Origin: Pseudolysobacter antarcticus
GTDB lineage: Bacteria; Pseudomonadota; Gammaproteobacteria; Xanthomonadales; Rhodanobacteraceae
DNA: 64,000 nucleotides
Assembly: GCF_004168365.1 (NCBI RefSeq)
Contig: NZ_CP035704.1
Coordinates: 3,596,001-3,660,000, forward strand
Reading direction: 5' to 3'
A program made the position numbers and the translations under genes. The notes beneath the pieces are model-generated. The model searched no databases, had not been told where the DNA came from, and saw only the letters and a list, made by a program, of their open reading frames with translations. Position 1 is the stretch's first letter. Each line of letters starts with the position of its first letter. This document shows, one piece after another, positions 34,830 through 42,813 of the stretch.

Positions 34830-35285
34830 ATGCAAACCAGCATTTTTTGCACACGATTCATGCGCAATTGTTTGCCAACCTGGCAGCGCTGGCCGATCGT
34901 GTTGACGTTGGCATTTTGCCTGAATGCCTGTGCAACTGAGCAGGCTCCCGTAAAGACTGCACCAGCGACTGCGCCCGCAAACACAGTACAAAATTCGCCA
35001 CCGCGATCCGCAAGATTGCTACCGACCCAGCCACAGGGCGAAGTGAATTACAGTTGCGCCACAGCGGCGGACTGTGTGGTCAAGAACGTCGGCAATTGCT
35101 GTGGTTATTATCCGGGCTGCGTGAATAGCAGCAGCCCGACGTTTCCCGATCAGGTTAGGGCGCAATGTGCCGCGCAGAAAATGCACGGCGTGTGCGGTTT
35201 TCCGGCCAATCCGGGCTGCCAGTGTGTTGCGCATAAATGCGTCACGACCGCCGGGCCGGGCAATGGCGGCGGCGCGGTTGAATGA
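34830..35285 (+). CDS. small cysteine-rich lipoprotein
   Basis: The product of 151 residues has a hydrophobic signal (about 20-33) ending in a lipobox, FCLNAC, with the lipidated Cys at about 34. A Pro/Ala/Thr linker follows, and then a compact Cys-rich domain of about 75 residues with eight or more cysteines (NYSCATAADCVVKNVGNCCG, then CVNSS, QCAAQKMHGVCG, NPGCQCVAHKCV). That arrangement suggests several disulfides in a periplasmic or outer-membrane-anchored domain. I do not know a function. It starts eight bases after glnS, with AGGCAAGT before the ATG. An in-frame ATG at 34860 is an alternative. Confidence 0.7.
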   Translation: MQTSIFCTRFMRNCLPTWQRWPIVLTLAFCLNACATEQAPVKTAPATAPANTVQNSPPRSARLLPTQPQGEVNYSCATAADCVVKNVGNCCGYYPGCVNSSSPTFPDQVRAQCAAQKMHGVCGFPANPGCQCVAHKCVTTAGPGNGGGAVE

Positions 35286-35344
35286 CGTGTCGAGAAGGTA
35301 ATCCGACCATCACCACGTTTACTTATTCCCAGGTGTGATCCTCC

Positions 35345-35905
35345 ATGCAGCATTCTCCGATTCATCTTTCCCTGCCCGACTGGGTGACCACTGAGATCGA
35401 CGGTGATGAGGTTTATACGACCGACGAACAGCGTATGGCATTGGCGATCCGGCTGGCGCGGCGCAATGTCGAACTCGGCACGGGTGGGCCGTTTGGTGCG
35501 GTGATTTTTTCGCAGGATGGACGCATTGTCGGCCTCGGCGTGAACCGCGTCGTGCCACAACATTGCTCGGTCGCACATGCCGAGATGATGGCGTTCATGA
35601 ATGCACAGGCGCGAGTGCAACGGCATCGCCTGAACGAAGACGGCGCGCGTTACATTTTGGCTACCAGCGCGCAGCCTTGTGCGATGTGCTACGGCGCCAG
35701 CATCTGGGCTGGCATCGATGAGTTATTGATTGGCGCCCGCAGTTCGGACGTGGAAGAACTCACCGAGTTCGACGAAGGCCCGTTGCCGGCAGACTGGAGC
35801 GGCGAGCTGGAGCGGCGGGGTATTCGCGTGCAGCGCGATCTGCTGCGCGGCGCGGCGCGCGAAGTGTTCGTGTTGTACGGCGAGAAAAACGGGCTGGCGT
35901 ACTAA
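35345..35905 (+). CDS. nucleoside deaminase (cytidine/guanine deaminase-like)
   Basis: This is a zinc hydrolase of 186 residues with both deaminase motifs, VAHAEMMAF (zinc His and proton-shuttle Glu) and QPCAMCYGASIWAGI (two zinc Cys). GGPFGAVIFSQDG lies before them, as in guanine deaminase and tRNA adenosine deaminase relatives. The length and the extra N-terminal 30 residues fit the guanine-deaminase-like group more than TadA. It is cytosolic. The exact base or nucleoside is not determinable by eye. Confidence 0.85.
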   Translation: MQHSPIHLSLPDWVTTEIDGDEVYTTDEQRMALAIRLARRNVELGTGGPFGAVIFSQDGRIVGLGVNRVVPQHCSVAHAEMMAFMNAQARVQRHRLNEDGARYILATSAQPCAMCYGASIWAGIDELLIGARSSDVEELTEFDEGPLPADWSGELERRGIRVQRDLLRGAAREVFVLYGEKNGLAY

Positions 35906-36017
35906 CGTATCATGCGTTAGTCGGAGCGGATTTTCCTCGCGCGCCGGATATTTTCCGTCATCATCTTTTGCTGATCCGGTTTGAAAACATGACTTATGCT
36001 TTGCTGAGATTTCCCTC

Positions 36018-37103
36018 GTGAGCGAAACATCACCCGCGCCCAAAACCGGATTGCTGGCCTACTGCCGTGCCGGTTTCGAAGGCGAGTGCGCGCAGGAACT
36101 CAGCGATCATGCCACGCGTCATGCCGCCTACGGATTCGCCCGCACTCAGCCCAATTCCGCGCTGGTCGAGTTCGTGCTCGCAGATAGCGAGCAAGCGGCG
36201 CAACTGCATGCATCAATGCATTACAGCGATCTGATTTTTGCGCGCCAGATTCTGCTGGTGCTGGCGCATTTTCCAAGCTTGCCAATCCACGATCGGATCG
36301 GCGCGTTGCTGCCGATGCTGAAAAGCAGCGACACGCGTTATTGCGATGCCTGGATCGAGACCCCCGATACCGATGCCGGCAAGGAATTGTCGGCCTTCTG
36401 CCGCGCTTTCAACGCCGCTTTGATCGGCGTGCTGAAGCGCGAAAAACTGATCGACCGTAGCTCAAGCAAACGCCTGCATGTGTGCTTCACGCGCACCGAT
36501 GCGGCGTTTCTGGCCGAGAGCGATATCCGTTACGCATCGTCGTGGCCGCAAGGTATTCCGCGGCTGAAATTTCCGCGTGAGGCGCCGAGCCGATCCACAC
36601 TCAAACTCGACGAAGCGTTTCAGGTTCTGCTCAGCGAAACCGAACGCGAACGCCTGTTGCGCGCGGGCATGAGCGCCGTCGATCTTGGCGCCGCACCGGG
36701 TGGCTGGACTTGGCAACTGGTGCGCCGCTCGATCCACGTCACCGCCATCGACAACGGCCCGATGGATCAGGGTTTGCTCGATTCCGGCTTGCTCAACCAT
36801 TTGCGCGAAGACGGCTTCCGTTATCAACCGAAACGCCCGGTCGACTGGCTGGTTTGCGACATGGTCGAGAAACCGCGCCGCGTCGCCGAACTGATCGCGC
36901 AATGGCTCGCGGCGGGCTGGTGCCGGCAAGCGATTTTCAATCTCAAGCTACCGATGAAACAGCGCTACAACGAGATTCAACTTTGTCTCGCGCTGATTCG
37001 CGACCACGTCGCTACGGAAGGCAAATCCGTGGAGCTTCGTGCCAAACAGCTTTACCACGATCGCGAAGAAATCACCGTATTCGCGCAAATCGGCGGAAGG
37101 TAA
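36018..37103 (+). CDS. rlmM: 23S rRNA (cytidine-2498-2'-O)-methyltransferase RlmM
   Basis: This is a methyltransferase of 361 residues that modifies C2498 of 23S rRNA. The N-terminal half (GLLAYCRAGFEGECAQELSD onward) is the THUMP-containing RNA-binding part. The catalytic half has motif I AVDLGAAPGGWTWQL near 220 and the K-D-K-E 2'-O-methyltransferase set in WLVCDMVEKP, FNLKLPMKQRY and VELRAKQLYHDREE. Length and order match E. coli RlmM. The start is GTG at 36018, and no strong ribosome site is seen. Confidence 0.93.
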   Translation: MSETSPAPKTGLLAYCRAGFEGECAQELSDHATRHAAYGFARTQPNSALVEFVLADSEQAAQLHASMHYSDLIFARQILLVLAHFPSLPIHDRIGALLPMLKSSDTRYCDAWIETPDTDAGKELSAFCRAFNAALIGVLKREKLIDRSSSKRLHVCFTRTDAAFLAESDIRYASSWPQGIPRLKFPREAPSRSTLKLDEAFQVLLSETERERLLRAGMSAVDLGAAPGGWTWQLVRRSIHVTAIDNGPMDQGLLDSGLLNHLREDGFRYQPKRPVDWLVCDMVEKPRRVAELIAQWLAAGWCRQAIFNLKLPMKQRYNEIQLCLALIRDHVATEGKSVELRAKQLYHDREEITVFAQIGGR

Positions 37104-37380
37104 AAATCGCCGCGAATACGTGGCATCGGCCCACAATTCGTGTAGAGTCTGGCGTGCAACCGGTTCCAGGAATGCGGGCACGGCGCCCGCGCGATGCAGT
37201 CGATCCATCTGACCGCAGGAGGACATCCGGCTGCTCCTACAATTGGGCGCAATCCGCATGCTCTTGTACCCCGAAGGGGTATGCAGCTGTGTACGTCATC
37301 GTGTGCGACATAAAACCGTCAAACATTGCCGCTATATTGCGTCTTCTTTTGCCCGAAACTTATTCAGAGTGGGGTTTGCG

Positions 37381-40269
37381 ATGTTTGGAAAATATATTCG
37401 TTCACTGGCGGTCTTCGCCCTGCTGGCAACAGCGATGGCAGGTCACGCCCAAGTAGTAATCAGTCAGGTGTATGGCGGCGGCGGCAATACTGGCGCGACC
37501 TTCACCAACGACTTTATCGAAGTGTTCAATCGCGGCAGTGCGGCGGTCGATATCAATGGCTGGTCGGTGCAGTACGCCTCCTCAGCCGGTACCACTTGGG
37601 CTGCGACCACCCTTGCAAGCACGAGTACGATGCTGCAACCGGGCCAATATTATCTGGTGCAGGAAGCCTCCGGCGGCGCCGTTGGCGCGGCTCTGCCTGC
37701 TGCGGACGCGACCGGCGGCCTCAACCTTTCGGCAACAAATGGCAAGGTGGCACTGGTCAATACGAGTACGGCACTGACTGGCGCGTCCCCGACTGGCAGC
37801 GCTATCCAGGATTTGGTCGGATTCGGCACAGCCACCTTTTTCGAAGGTAGCGGTGCCGCCGCTGCGGGCTCGAACACCACGGCACTAATCCGCGCTGCAG
37901 CTGGTTGCACCGACACCAACTCCAATAGCGCGGATTTCGCTGTCGCGACCCCCACACCGCGCAATCGCTTGAGCACTCTGCACGTCTGCGGCGGCGGTGG
38001 CGGCCCCACCAACCCCAGCGCCACTGGTGCGGCAAGCCCCACATCGGTTTTGGCAGGCAACAGCACGTTGCTTACTGTCAGCGTCACTCCGGGCGGCACG
38101 CCAACCAGTACCGGCCTTGCCGTTACGGTAAATCTCACGGCTATCGGCGGCTCAGCCAACCAGACTTTCTACGATGACGGCTCGAACGGCGATACAACGC
38201 CCGGCGACAATGTGTTCAGCTATAACGCGACCGTCGCCGGCGCCACGTCTGGCGGCAGCAAATCCCTGACCGCCACGATCACCGATGCACAATCACGCTC
38301 CGCGACCGCGCCGATCACGCTCACCGTGACCACCCCGCCGGTCACGATCATGCAGATACAAGGCCATGGTGGCTTATCGCCTCTGGCAGGTAGCACGGCG
38401 ACCACAACGGGAACCGTGACAGCTGTTGGCACCAAGGGTTTCTTCATCCAAGATCCGACCGGCGACAATGATGTCACCACATCGGATGCGGTTTACGTCT
38501 TCATTAACGCAGCACCCACCGTCGTGGTCGGCAATTCAGTCACAGTCACCGCCACCGTGAGCGACTACCAGGGCTCGACCGAGTTGAGTGCTACTCTGCC
38601 GAGCATCGTCAACATCGTCAATAATGGTGCCGGCGTGGTGCCGAGCGCGGTGGTCCTCGACAACAATCCGCCATCGACCGATCCGACGACCGGCATCTGC
38701 GCAAATCCGGCCATCACGGTCGCTGACGGCTTGCAGGCAAATAATTTTGCGTGCCTGGATGGCATGCTGGTAACGATGAACGATGCGATCGTGACGGGCG
38801 CTACCTTCGGCACTGGTTCCGATGGCGTGCATCAAGGTTTGCCATCCGGTTTTTACGCAACACTGGCTAGCCAACCGCGGCCGTACCGTGCGGTCGGTGC
38901 GGCGTGGCCGGGACTTGGCGGCAGCATCCCGGTGTGGAATGGCGAGCCGGAAATTCTCGAAATCTACTACAACGGCCTTGCCTTTCCATCGGCCGGTTAC
39001 ATCTACAACGCCGGTACGCGCTTCAGTGTCACCGGCGTGATTCAGGGTTATCAGGGTGCTTACGAAATGTACCCGATCACGATGACCACCAACACGGCCA
39101 TTCCGGCGCCAACCTATCCGCAGCCAGTCAAGGATTCTGCCGACGGCACGCTGACGATCGGCACGCAGAACATGCTGCACTTTTTCAATGCCACGGCGGA
39201 TGGCGCCGATACCAGCACCTACACCGACTCGTGCGCCGGCACTGGCGCCAGTGATACCTGCCCGACTCCGGCGCAGTATGCGATTCGCCTGCAAAAAATG
39301 TCGAAGCAAATTCGTGAAGTACTGAAATCGCCGATCGCCCTCGGTGTGGAAGAGATCGAAAATTATTCGACCTTGACCGACCTCAAGAATCGGATCTACA
39401 CCGACAGCGGCAACACGCTCATGTATCAACAATTCACGATGCCCGGCAACGATCTCGGCGGTATCAATCTCGGCATTCTGGTGCGCAACGATGTCGTCGT
39501 GCATTCCGTCACGCAGATGTACAAGGGCACAACCACGTCGAGCTGCAGCAGTGGTGCATCATGCTTGCTCAACGACCGCCCGCCGGTGCTGCTCGATGCG
39601 ACCTTCAACGGTTATCACTTCAACTTGCTCGTTATCTACGACCGCTCGCTGATCAACCTCGGCGTGAACGACTACGTCGGCAAAAAACGTACCGAGCAAG
39701 CCGTTCAGATCGCCAGCATCGTGCAAGCGCTGCAAAGCGGTGGCACCTTGGTCGGCGCGGGCAACGCACAGCAGGACAGCGCTGGTGTGATTACCTCGCC
39801 CGGACCGTTCAACATCACCGGTGATGTCAACGTGCCGCTAATCGTAGTCGGCGATTTCAACGCCTACGAATTCACCGATGGTTACGTCGATGTCACGGGC
39901 ATGATCACCGGCGCAGCAGTGCAAGCGCAGAACAAGTACTGGGATCTGAGCGGCACTTATGTCGCACCAAGCCCGACTTTGATCGATACCGGCATCAAGG
40001 CTGATCCGACCCAGCGCTACTCGTACAACTTCAGCGGTTATGCGCAGGAGATCGATCACGTGTTGCTGTCGCGCCGCGGCTGGAAGGATTTTGTGAGCGT
40101 ATCGAACGCGCACGGCAATTCGGATGTCTCCGAAGCCGGTATCACTGGCACCACGCCGATCGTGCTCGATGCCAGCACCGCAGCGCACAGCTCGGATCAT
40201 GATGGCCAGGTGCTGACGATCGCGATCGATCGCATCTTCGCCGACGGTCTCGAAGCGCCGCCGCAATAA
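37381..40269 (+). CDS. secreted LTD-domain / endonuclease-exonuclease-phosphatase protein
   Basis: This is an exported protein of 962 residues. A signal peptide (MFGKYIRSLAVFALLATAMA, ending GHAQ) precedes a lamin-tail domain (about 20-150, VVISQVYGGGGNTGATFTND and FIEVFNRG). Beta-rich linker domains follow. The C-terminal third resembles the extracellular EEP nuclease family: TIGTQNMLHFF, GVEEIENYSTL, IVVGDFNAYEF near residue 823 and SSDHDGQV near 936, holding the metal and catalytic Asp/His. It ends in RIFADGLEAPPQ, the short tail found on other exported proteins here. The ATG at 37381 lies after a GTGGGG stretch, and the open frame extends upstream to 37243 without a signal peptide. Probable role: extracellular DNA degradation for nutrient use or matrix turnover. 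Confidence 0.85.
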   Translation: MFGKYIRSLAVFALLATAMAGHAQVVISQVYGGGGNTGATFTNDFIEVFNRGSAAVDINGWSVQYASSAGTTWAATTLASTSTMLQPGQYYLVQEASGGAVGAALPAADATGGLNLSATNGKVALVNTSTALTGASPTGSAIQDLVGFGTATFFEGSGAAAAGSNTTALIRAAAGCTDTNSNSADFAVATPTPRNRLSTLHVCGGGGGPTNPSATGAASPTSVLAGNSTLLTVSVTPGGTPTSTGLAVTVNLTAIGGSANQTFYDDGSNGDTTPGDNVFSYNATVAGATSGGSKSLTATITDAQSRSATAPITLTVTTPPVTIMQIQGHGGLSPLAGSTATTTGTVTAVGTKGFFIQDPTGDNDVTTSDAVYVFINAAPTVVVGNSVTVTATVSDYQGSTELSATLPSIVNIVNNGAGVVPSAVVLDNNPPSTDPTTGICANPAITVADGLQANNFACLDGMLVTMNDAIVTGATFGTGSDGVHQGLPSGFYATLASQPRPYRAVGAAWPGLGGSIPVWNGEPEILEIYYNGLAFPSAGYIYNAGTRFSVTGVIQGYQGAYEMYPITMTTNTAIPAPTYPQPVKDSADGTLTIGTQNMLHFFNATADGADTSTYTDSCAGTGASDTCPTPAQYAIRLQKMSKQIREVLKSPIALGVEEIENYSTLTDLKNRIYTDSGNTLMYQQFTMPGNDLGGINLGILVRNDVVVHSVTQMYKGTTTSSCSSGASCLLNDRPPVLLDATFNGYHFNLLVIYDRSLINLGVNDYVGKKRTEQAVQIASIVQALQSGGTLVGAGNAQQDSAGVITSPGPFNITGDVNVPLIVVGDFNAYEFTDGYVDVTGMITGAAVQAQNKYWDLSGTYVAPSPTLIDTGIKADPTQRYSYNFSGYAQEIDHVLLSRRGWKDFVSVSNAHGNSDVSEAGITGTTPIVLDASTAAHSSDHDGQVLTIAIDRIFADGLEAPPQ

Positions 40270-40356
40270 GTCACGTTGTGCAGCGTTGCGCGGAGAACCC
40301 GCCAACGCTGCTGCAACGGCTGCGACTTGTTATCCTAGTCGTCAACTCACTCTGAT

Positions 40357-40386
40357 AGGGCCGGTGCAAACCGGCCCTGATTTTTT
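40357..40386 (+). terminator. intrinsic terminator of the secreted nuclease gene
   Basis: A perfect 9-bp stem AGGGCCGGT-GCAA-ACCGGCCCT is followed by GA and six T residues. It ends only six bases before the ATG of the next gene. Confidence 0.9.
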
Positions 40387-40392
40387 GTCGCC

Positions 40393-41091
40393 ATGAAACG
40401 TCTGCGCTCACTTCTTCCGCTGTTGTTGCTGATCACGCTCGGCATCGTGCTGCTTTGCAACGGCGCGCTCGATCGATTCCAGCCCGCGCATCTCGCGGCA
40501 GAACAACAACGCTTGCAGGCGATGATCGTCGAGCATCCGCTGGTCGCCGGGCTGATGCAGATCGTGGTGATGATGCTGGCGATCGCCACCGGTATTCCGG
40601 GCGCGATCGTGATCATCTTTGCCGGCGGCATGTTGTTCGGCGTGTTCATCGGCACCGTACTTTCGGCGCTCGGCACCGTGCTCGGCGCACTGATTTTATT
40701 CGTCGCCAGCCGCAACGCGTTCGGCTCGCACAGCGGCAAAAAAGCGCCGGCAATGGTCGAGGCGTTGCGCACCGGTTATCTCGCGCATCCGTTCAGTTAC
40801 ACGTTGTTTTTGCGACTGGTTCCGGTCATTCCGTTCGGCGCGGTCACCGTTGCGTTGGCGTGGCTGCGCTGTCCGTTGTGGTTGTTCCTCACCGCCACCG
40901 CACTCGGCGGCGCAGTGATGGTCGGATTCGAAACCGCACTCGGCGCCGGCCTCGCAAAAACCATCGCCGAAACCGGCAGCGTCAATATGAACCTGCTCGC
41001 CGAACCGAGCGTGTATCTGCCGATGATCGCACTCGGTGTACTCGCGTTGGTCCCGGTGTTGATCAGCCGCTTTCGCAGCAAGGGTGCCTGA
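40393..41091 (+). CDS. TVP38/TMEM64 (DedA-superfamily-like) membrane protein
   Basis: The product of 232 residues has an N-terminal membrane helix (about 5-24) and the SNARE-associated/VTT domain (about 45-200). In that domain ATGIPGAIVIIFAGGMLFG and SYTLFLRLVPVIPFGAVTVA correspond to the conserved re-entrant loops (with FLRLVPxIPF). Homologues belong to the DedA/TVP38 superfamily implicated in moving polyprenyl or phospholipids across membranes. The start ATG at 40393 has no Shine-Dalgarno sequence, because a strong terminator hairpin and its T tract occupy the preceding 36 bases. How it is transcribed and translated is therefore unclear. Confidence 0.82.
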   Translation: MKRLRSLLPLLLLITLGIVLLCNGALDRFQPAHLAAEQQRLQAMIVEHPLVAGLMQIVVMMLAIATGIPGAIVIIFAGGMLFGVFIGTVLSALGTVLGALILFVASRNAFGSHSGKKAPAMVEALRTGYLAHPFSYTLFLRLVPVIPFGAVTVALAWLRCPLWLFLTATALGGAVMVGFETALGAGLAKTIAETGSVNMNLLAEPSVYLPMIALGVLALVPVLISRFRSKGA

Positions 41092-41257
41092 TAATCCGCG
41101 GCACCGATTGCGCTTCAAGCTGATCTTCCGCCAGAGGCGGCATCGCAACCTCCCTGCACCATCCCTTCATCGCATGGACACCCGCGGTAAATGCGGTTAG
41201 CGTGACGCGCAACTTCACCGCAGTGTGATGTGTCGCAATTACGCAGCAAGGGGCCGC

Positions 41258-42556
41258 ATGAAAAACATTACGCGTCATCTGTATTTCTGGGTGTTGCTCG
41301 CGATCATTCTCGGCGCGCTGTTCGGTTATGTTTTTCCCGAACGCGGCGTGGCGATGAAGCCGCTTGGCGATGGTTTCATCGGCCTAGTCAAGATGCTGAT
41401 CGCGCCGGTGATTTTCTGCACCGTCGTGCTCGGCATCGCCGGCATGAGCGACATGAAAAAGGTCGGAAGAGTCGGCGCCAAGGCGATGCTGTACTTCGAG
41501 GTCGTATCGACCGTGGCGCTGGCGATCGGCCTGATCGTGATGAACGTGCTGCAACCCGGCAAGGGGTTTAATGCCGACGTCAATACGCTCGATGCGCAAT
41601 CGGTGGCCGACTACGCGAAGAAAGCCAGCGCGGAGAACACCACCGACTTCATCATGCACATCATCCCGAAAACCTTCACCGACGCGTTCACCGCCAACGG
41701 CGATCTGTTGCAGGTTTTGCTGATTGCGATCCTGTTTGGTTTCGCTCTCGCCGGCCTCGGCGAGCGCGGCAAACCGGTCTACGTATTTATCGAATATCTG
41801 TCGAAAGTATTTTTCGGCATGGTCAATATCGTGATGAAGGCCGCACCGATCGGCGCATTTGGCGCGATGGCATTCACGATCGGCAAATTCGGCATCCAGA
41901 GCCTCGGCAAAATGGCCGCGCTGATGGGCAGTTTTTATCTGACCTGTGCGCTGTTTGTGCTGCTCGTGCTCGGCAGCATTGCGGTATTGGCCGGTTTCAA
42001 CATCCTGCGTTTTCTGAACTACATCAAGGCAGAATTGTTGACTGTGCTCGGCACCAGCTCATCGGAAAGCGCGCTCGTGCCGCTGATGGAAAAACTCGAA
42101 AAACTCGGCTGCTCGAAATCCGTAGTCGGCCTGGTCGTGCCCGCCGGATATTCGTTCAACCTCGACGGCACCAATATCTACATGACGATGGCCGCACTGT
42201 TCGTGGCGCAAGCGCTGAATATCGATCTCACGCTTGGCCAGCAACTGAGCCTGCTCGCCGTAGCGATGCTGACCAGCAAAGGCGCTTCCGGCGTGACCGG
42301 TGCCGGTTTCATAACACTCGCAGCAACGCTGGCGGTGGTGCCGAGCGTGCCGGTCGCGGGCATGGCCTTGATCCTGGGTGTAGACCGCTTCATGAGCGAA
42401 TGCCGCGCGCTGACCAACTTCATCGGCAATGGCGTGGCGACCATCGTCGTATCGAAATGGGAGAACGAACTCGATAACGAAACCCTGCAGCGCGAGCTGG
42501 CCGACCCGACTTTCTCCGACGGCACGGGCTTGCGCAACAGCAATGAAGCCGCGTGA
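41258..42556 (+). CDS. dctA: dicarboxylate/amino acid:cation symporter
   Basis: This is an inner-membrane transporter of 432 residues of the DAACS family, importing C4-dicarboxylates or acidic amino acids with cations. Features are [21 protein letters not shown] in the N-terminal half, the serine-rich hairpin [20 protein letters not shown], the NMDGT-like [17 protein letters not shown], and the second hairpin [33 protein letters not shown] with the substrate-binding Asp/Arg/Asn set lies near the end. The ATG at 41258 has AAGGGG eight bases upstream. The preceding frame from 41225 is not needed. Confidence 0.92.
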   Translation: MKNITRHLYFWVLLAIILGALFGYVFPERGVAMKPLGDGFIGLVKMLIAPVIFCTVVLGIAGMSDMKKVGRVGAKAMLYFEVVSTVALAIGLIVMNVLQPGKGFNADVNTLDAQSVADYAKKASAENTTDFIMHIIPKTFTDAFTANGDLLQVLLIAILFGFALAGLGERGKPVYVFIEYLSKVFFGMVNIVMKAAPIGAFGAMAFTIGKFGIQSLGKMAALMGSFYLTCALFVLLVLGSIAVLAGFNILRFLNYIKAELLTVLGTSSSESALVPLMEKLEKLGCSKSVVGLVVPAGYSFNLDGTNIYMTMAALFVAQALNIDLTLGQQLSLLAVAMLTSKGASGVTGAGFITLAATLAVVPSVPVAGMALILGVDRFMSECRALTNFIGNGVATIVVSKWENELDNETLQRELADPTFSDGTGLRNSNEAA

Positions 42557-42813
42557 GTGAGCGACAATAGTTGGCGCTGCGGGGATCAACCCGAGCGCCT
42601 ACCGTCGACAGCCCTCAAAACCATCGGCGATGACTTTTCCAGCGTTGACCAGCAAGGCAAATGCAGCACCTACGTCCGCCGCCTCATGCGCCAGGCGGGT
42701 CCGCGCAAAACTCTGTATCCTGCCGATATGGAAAGATGCCTATGGCATCGGCTATTCTGCAACCCATTTGCCGGGCTTCAGGCCGGCCACGCCGATGACT
42801 TTTTGAGGCCGCT

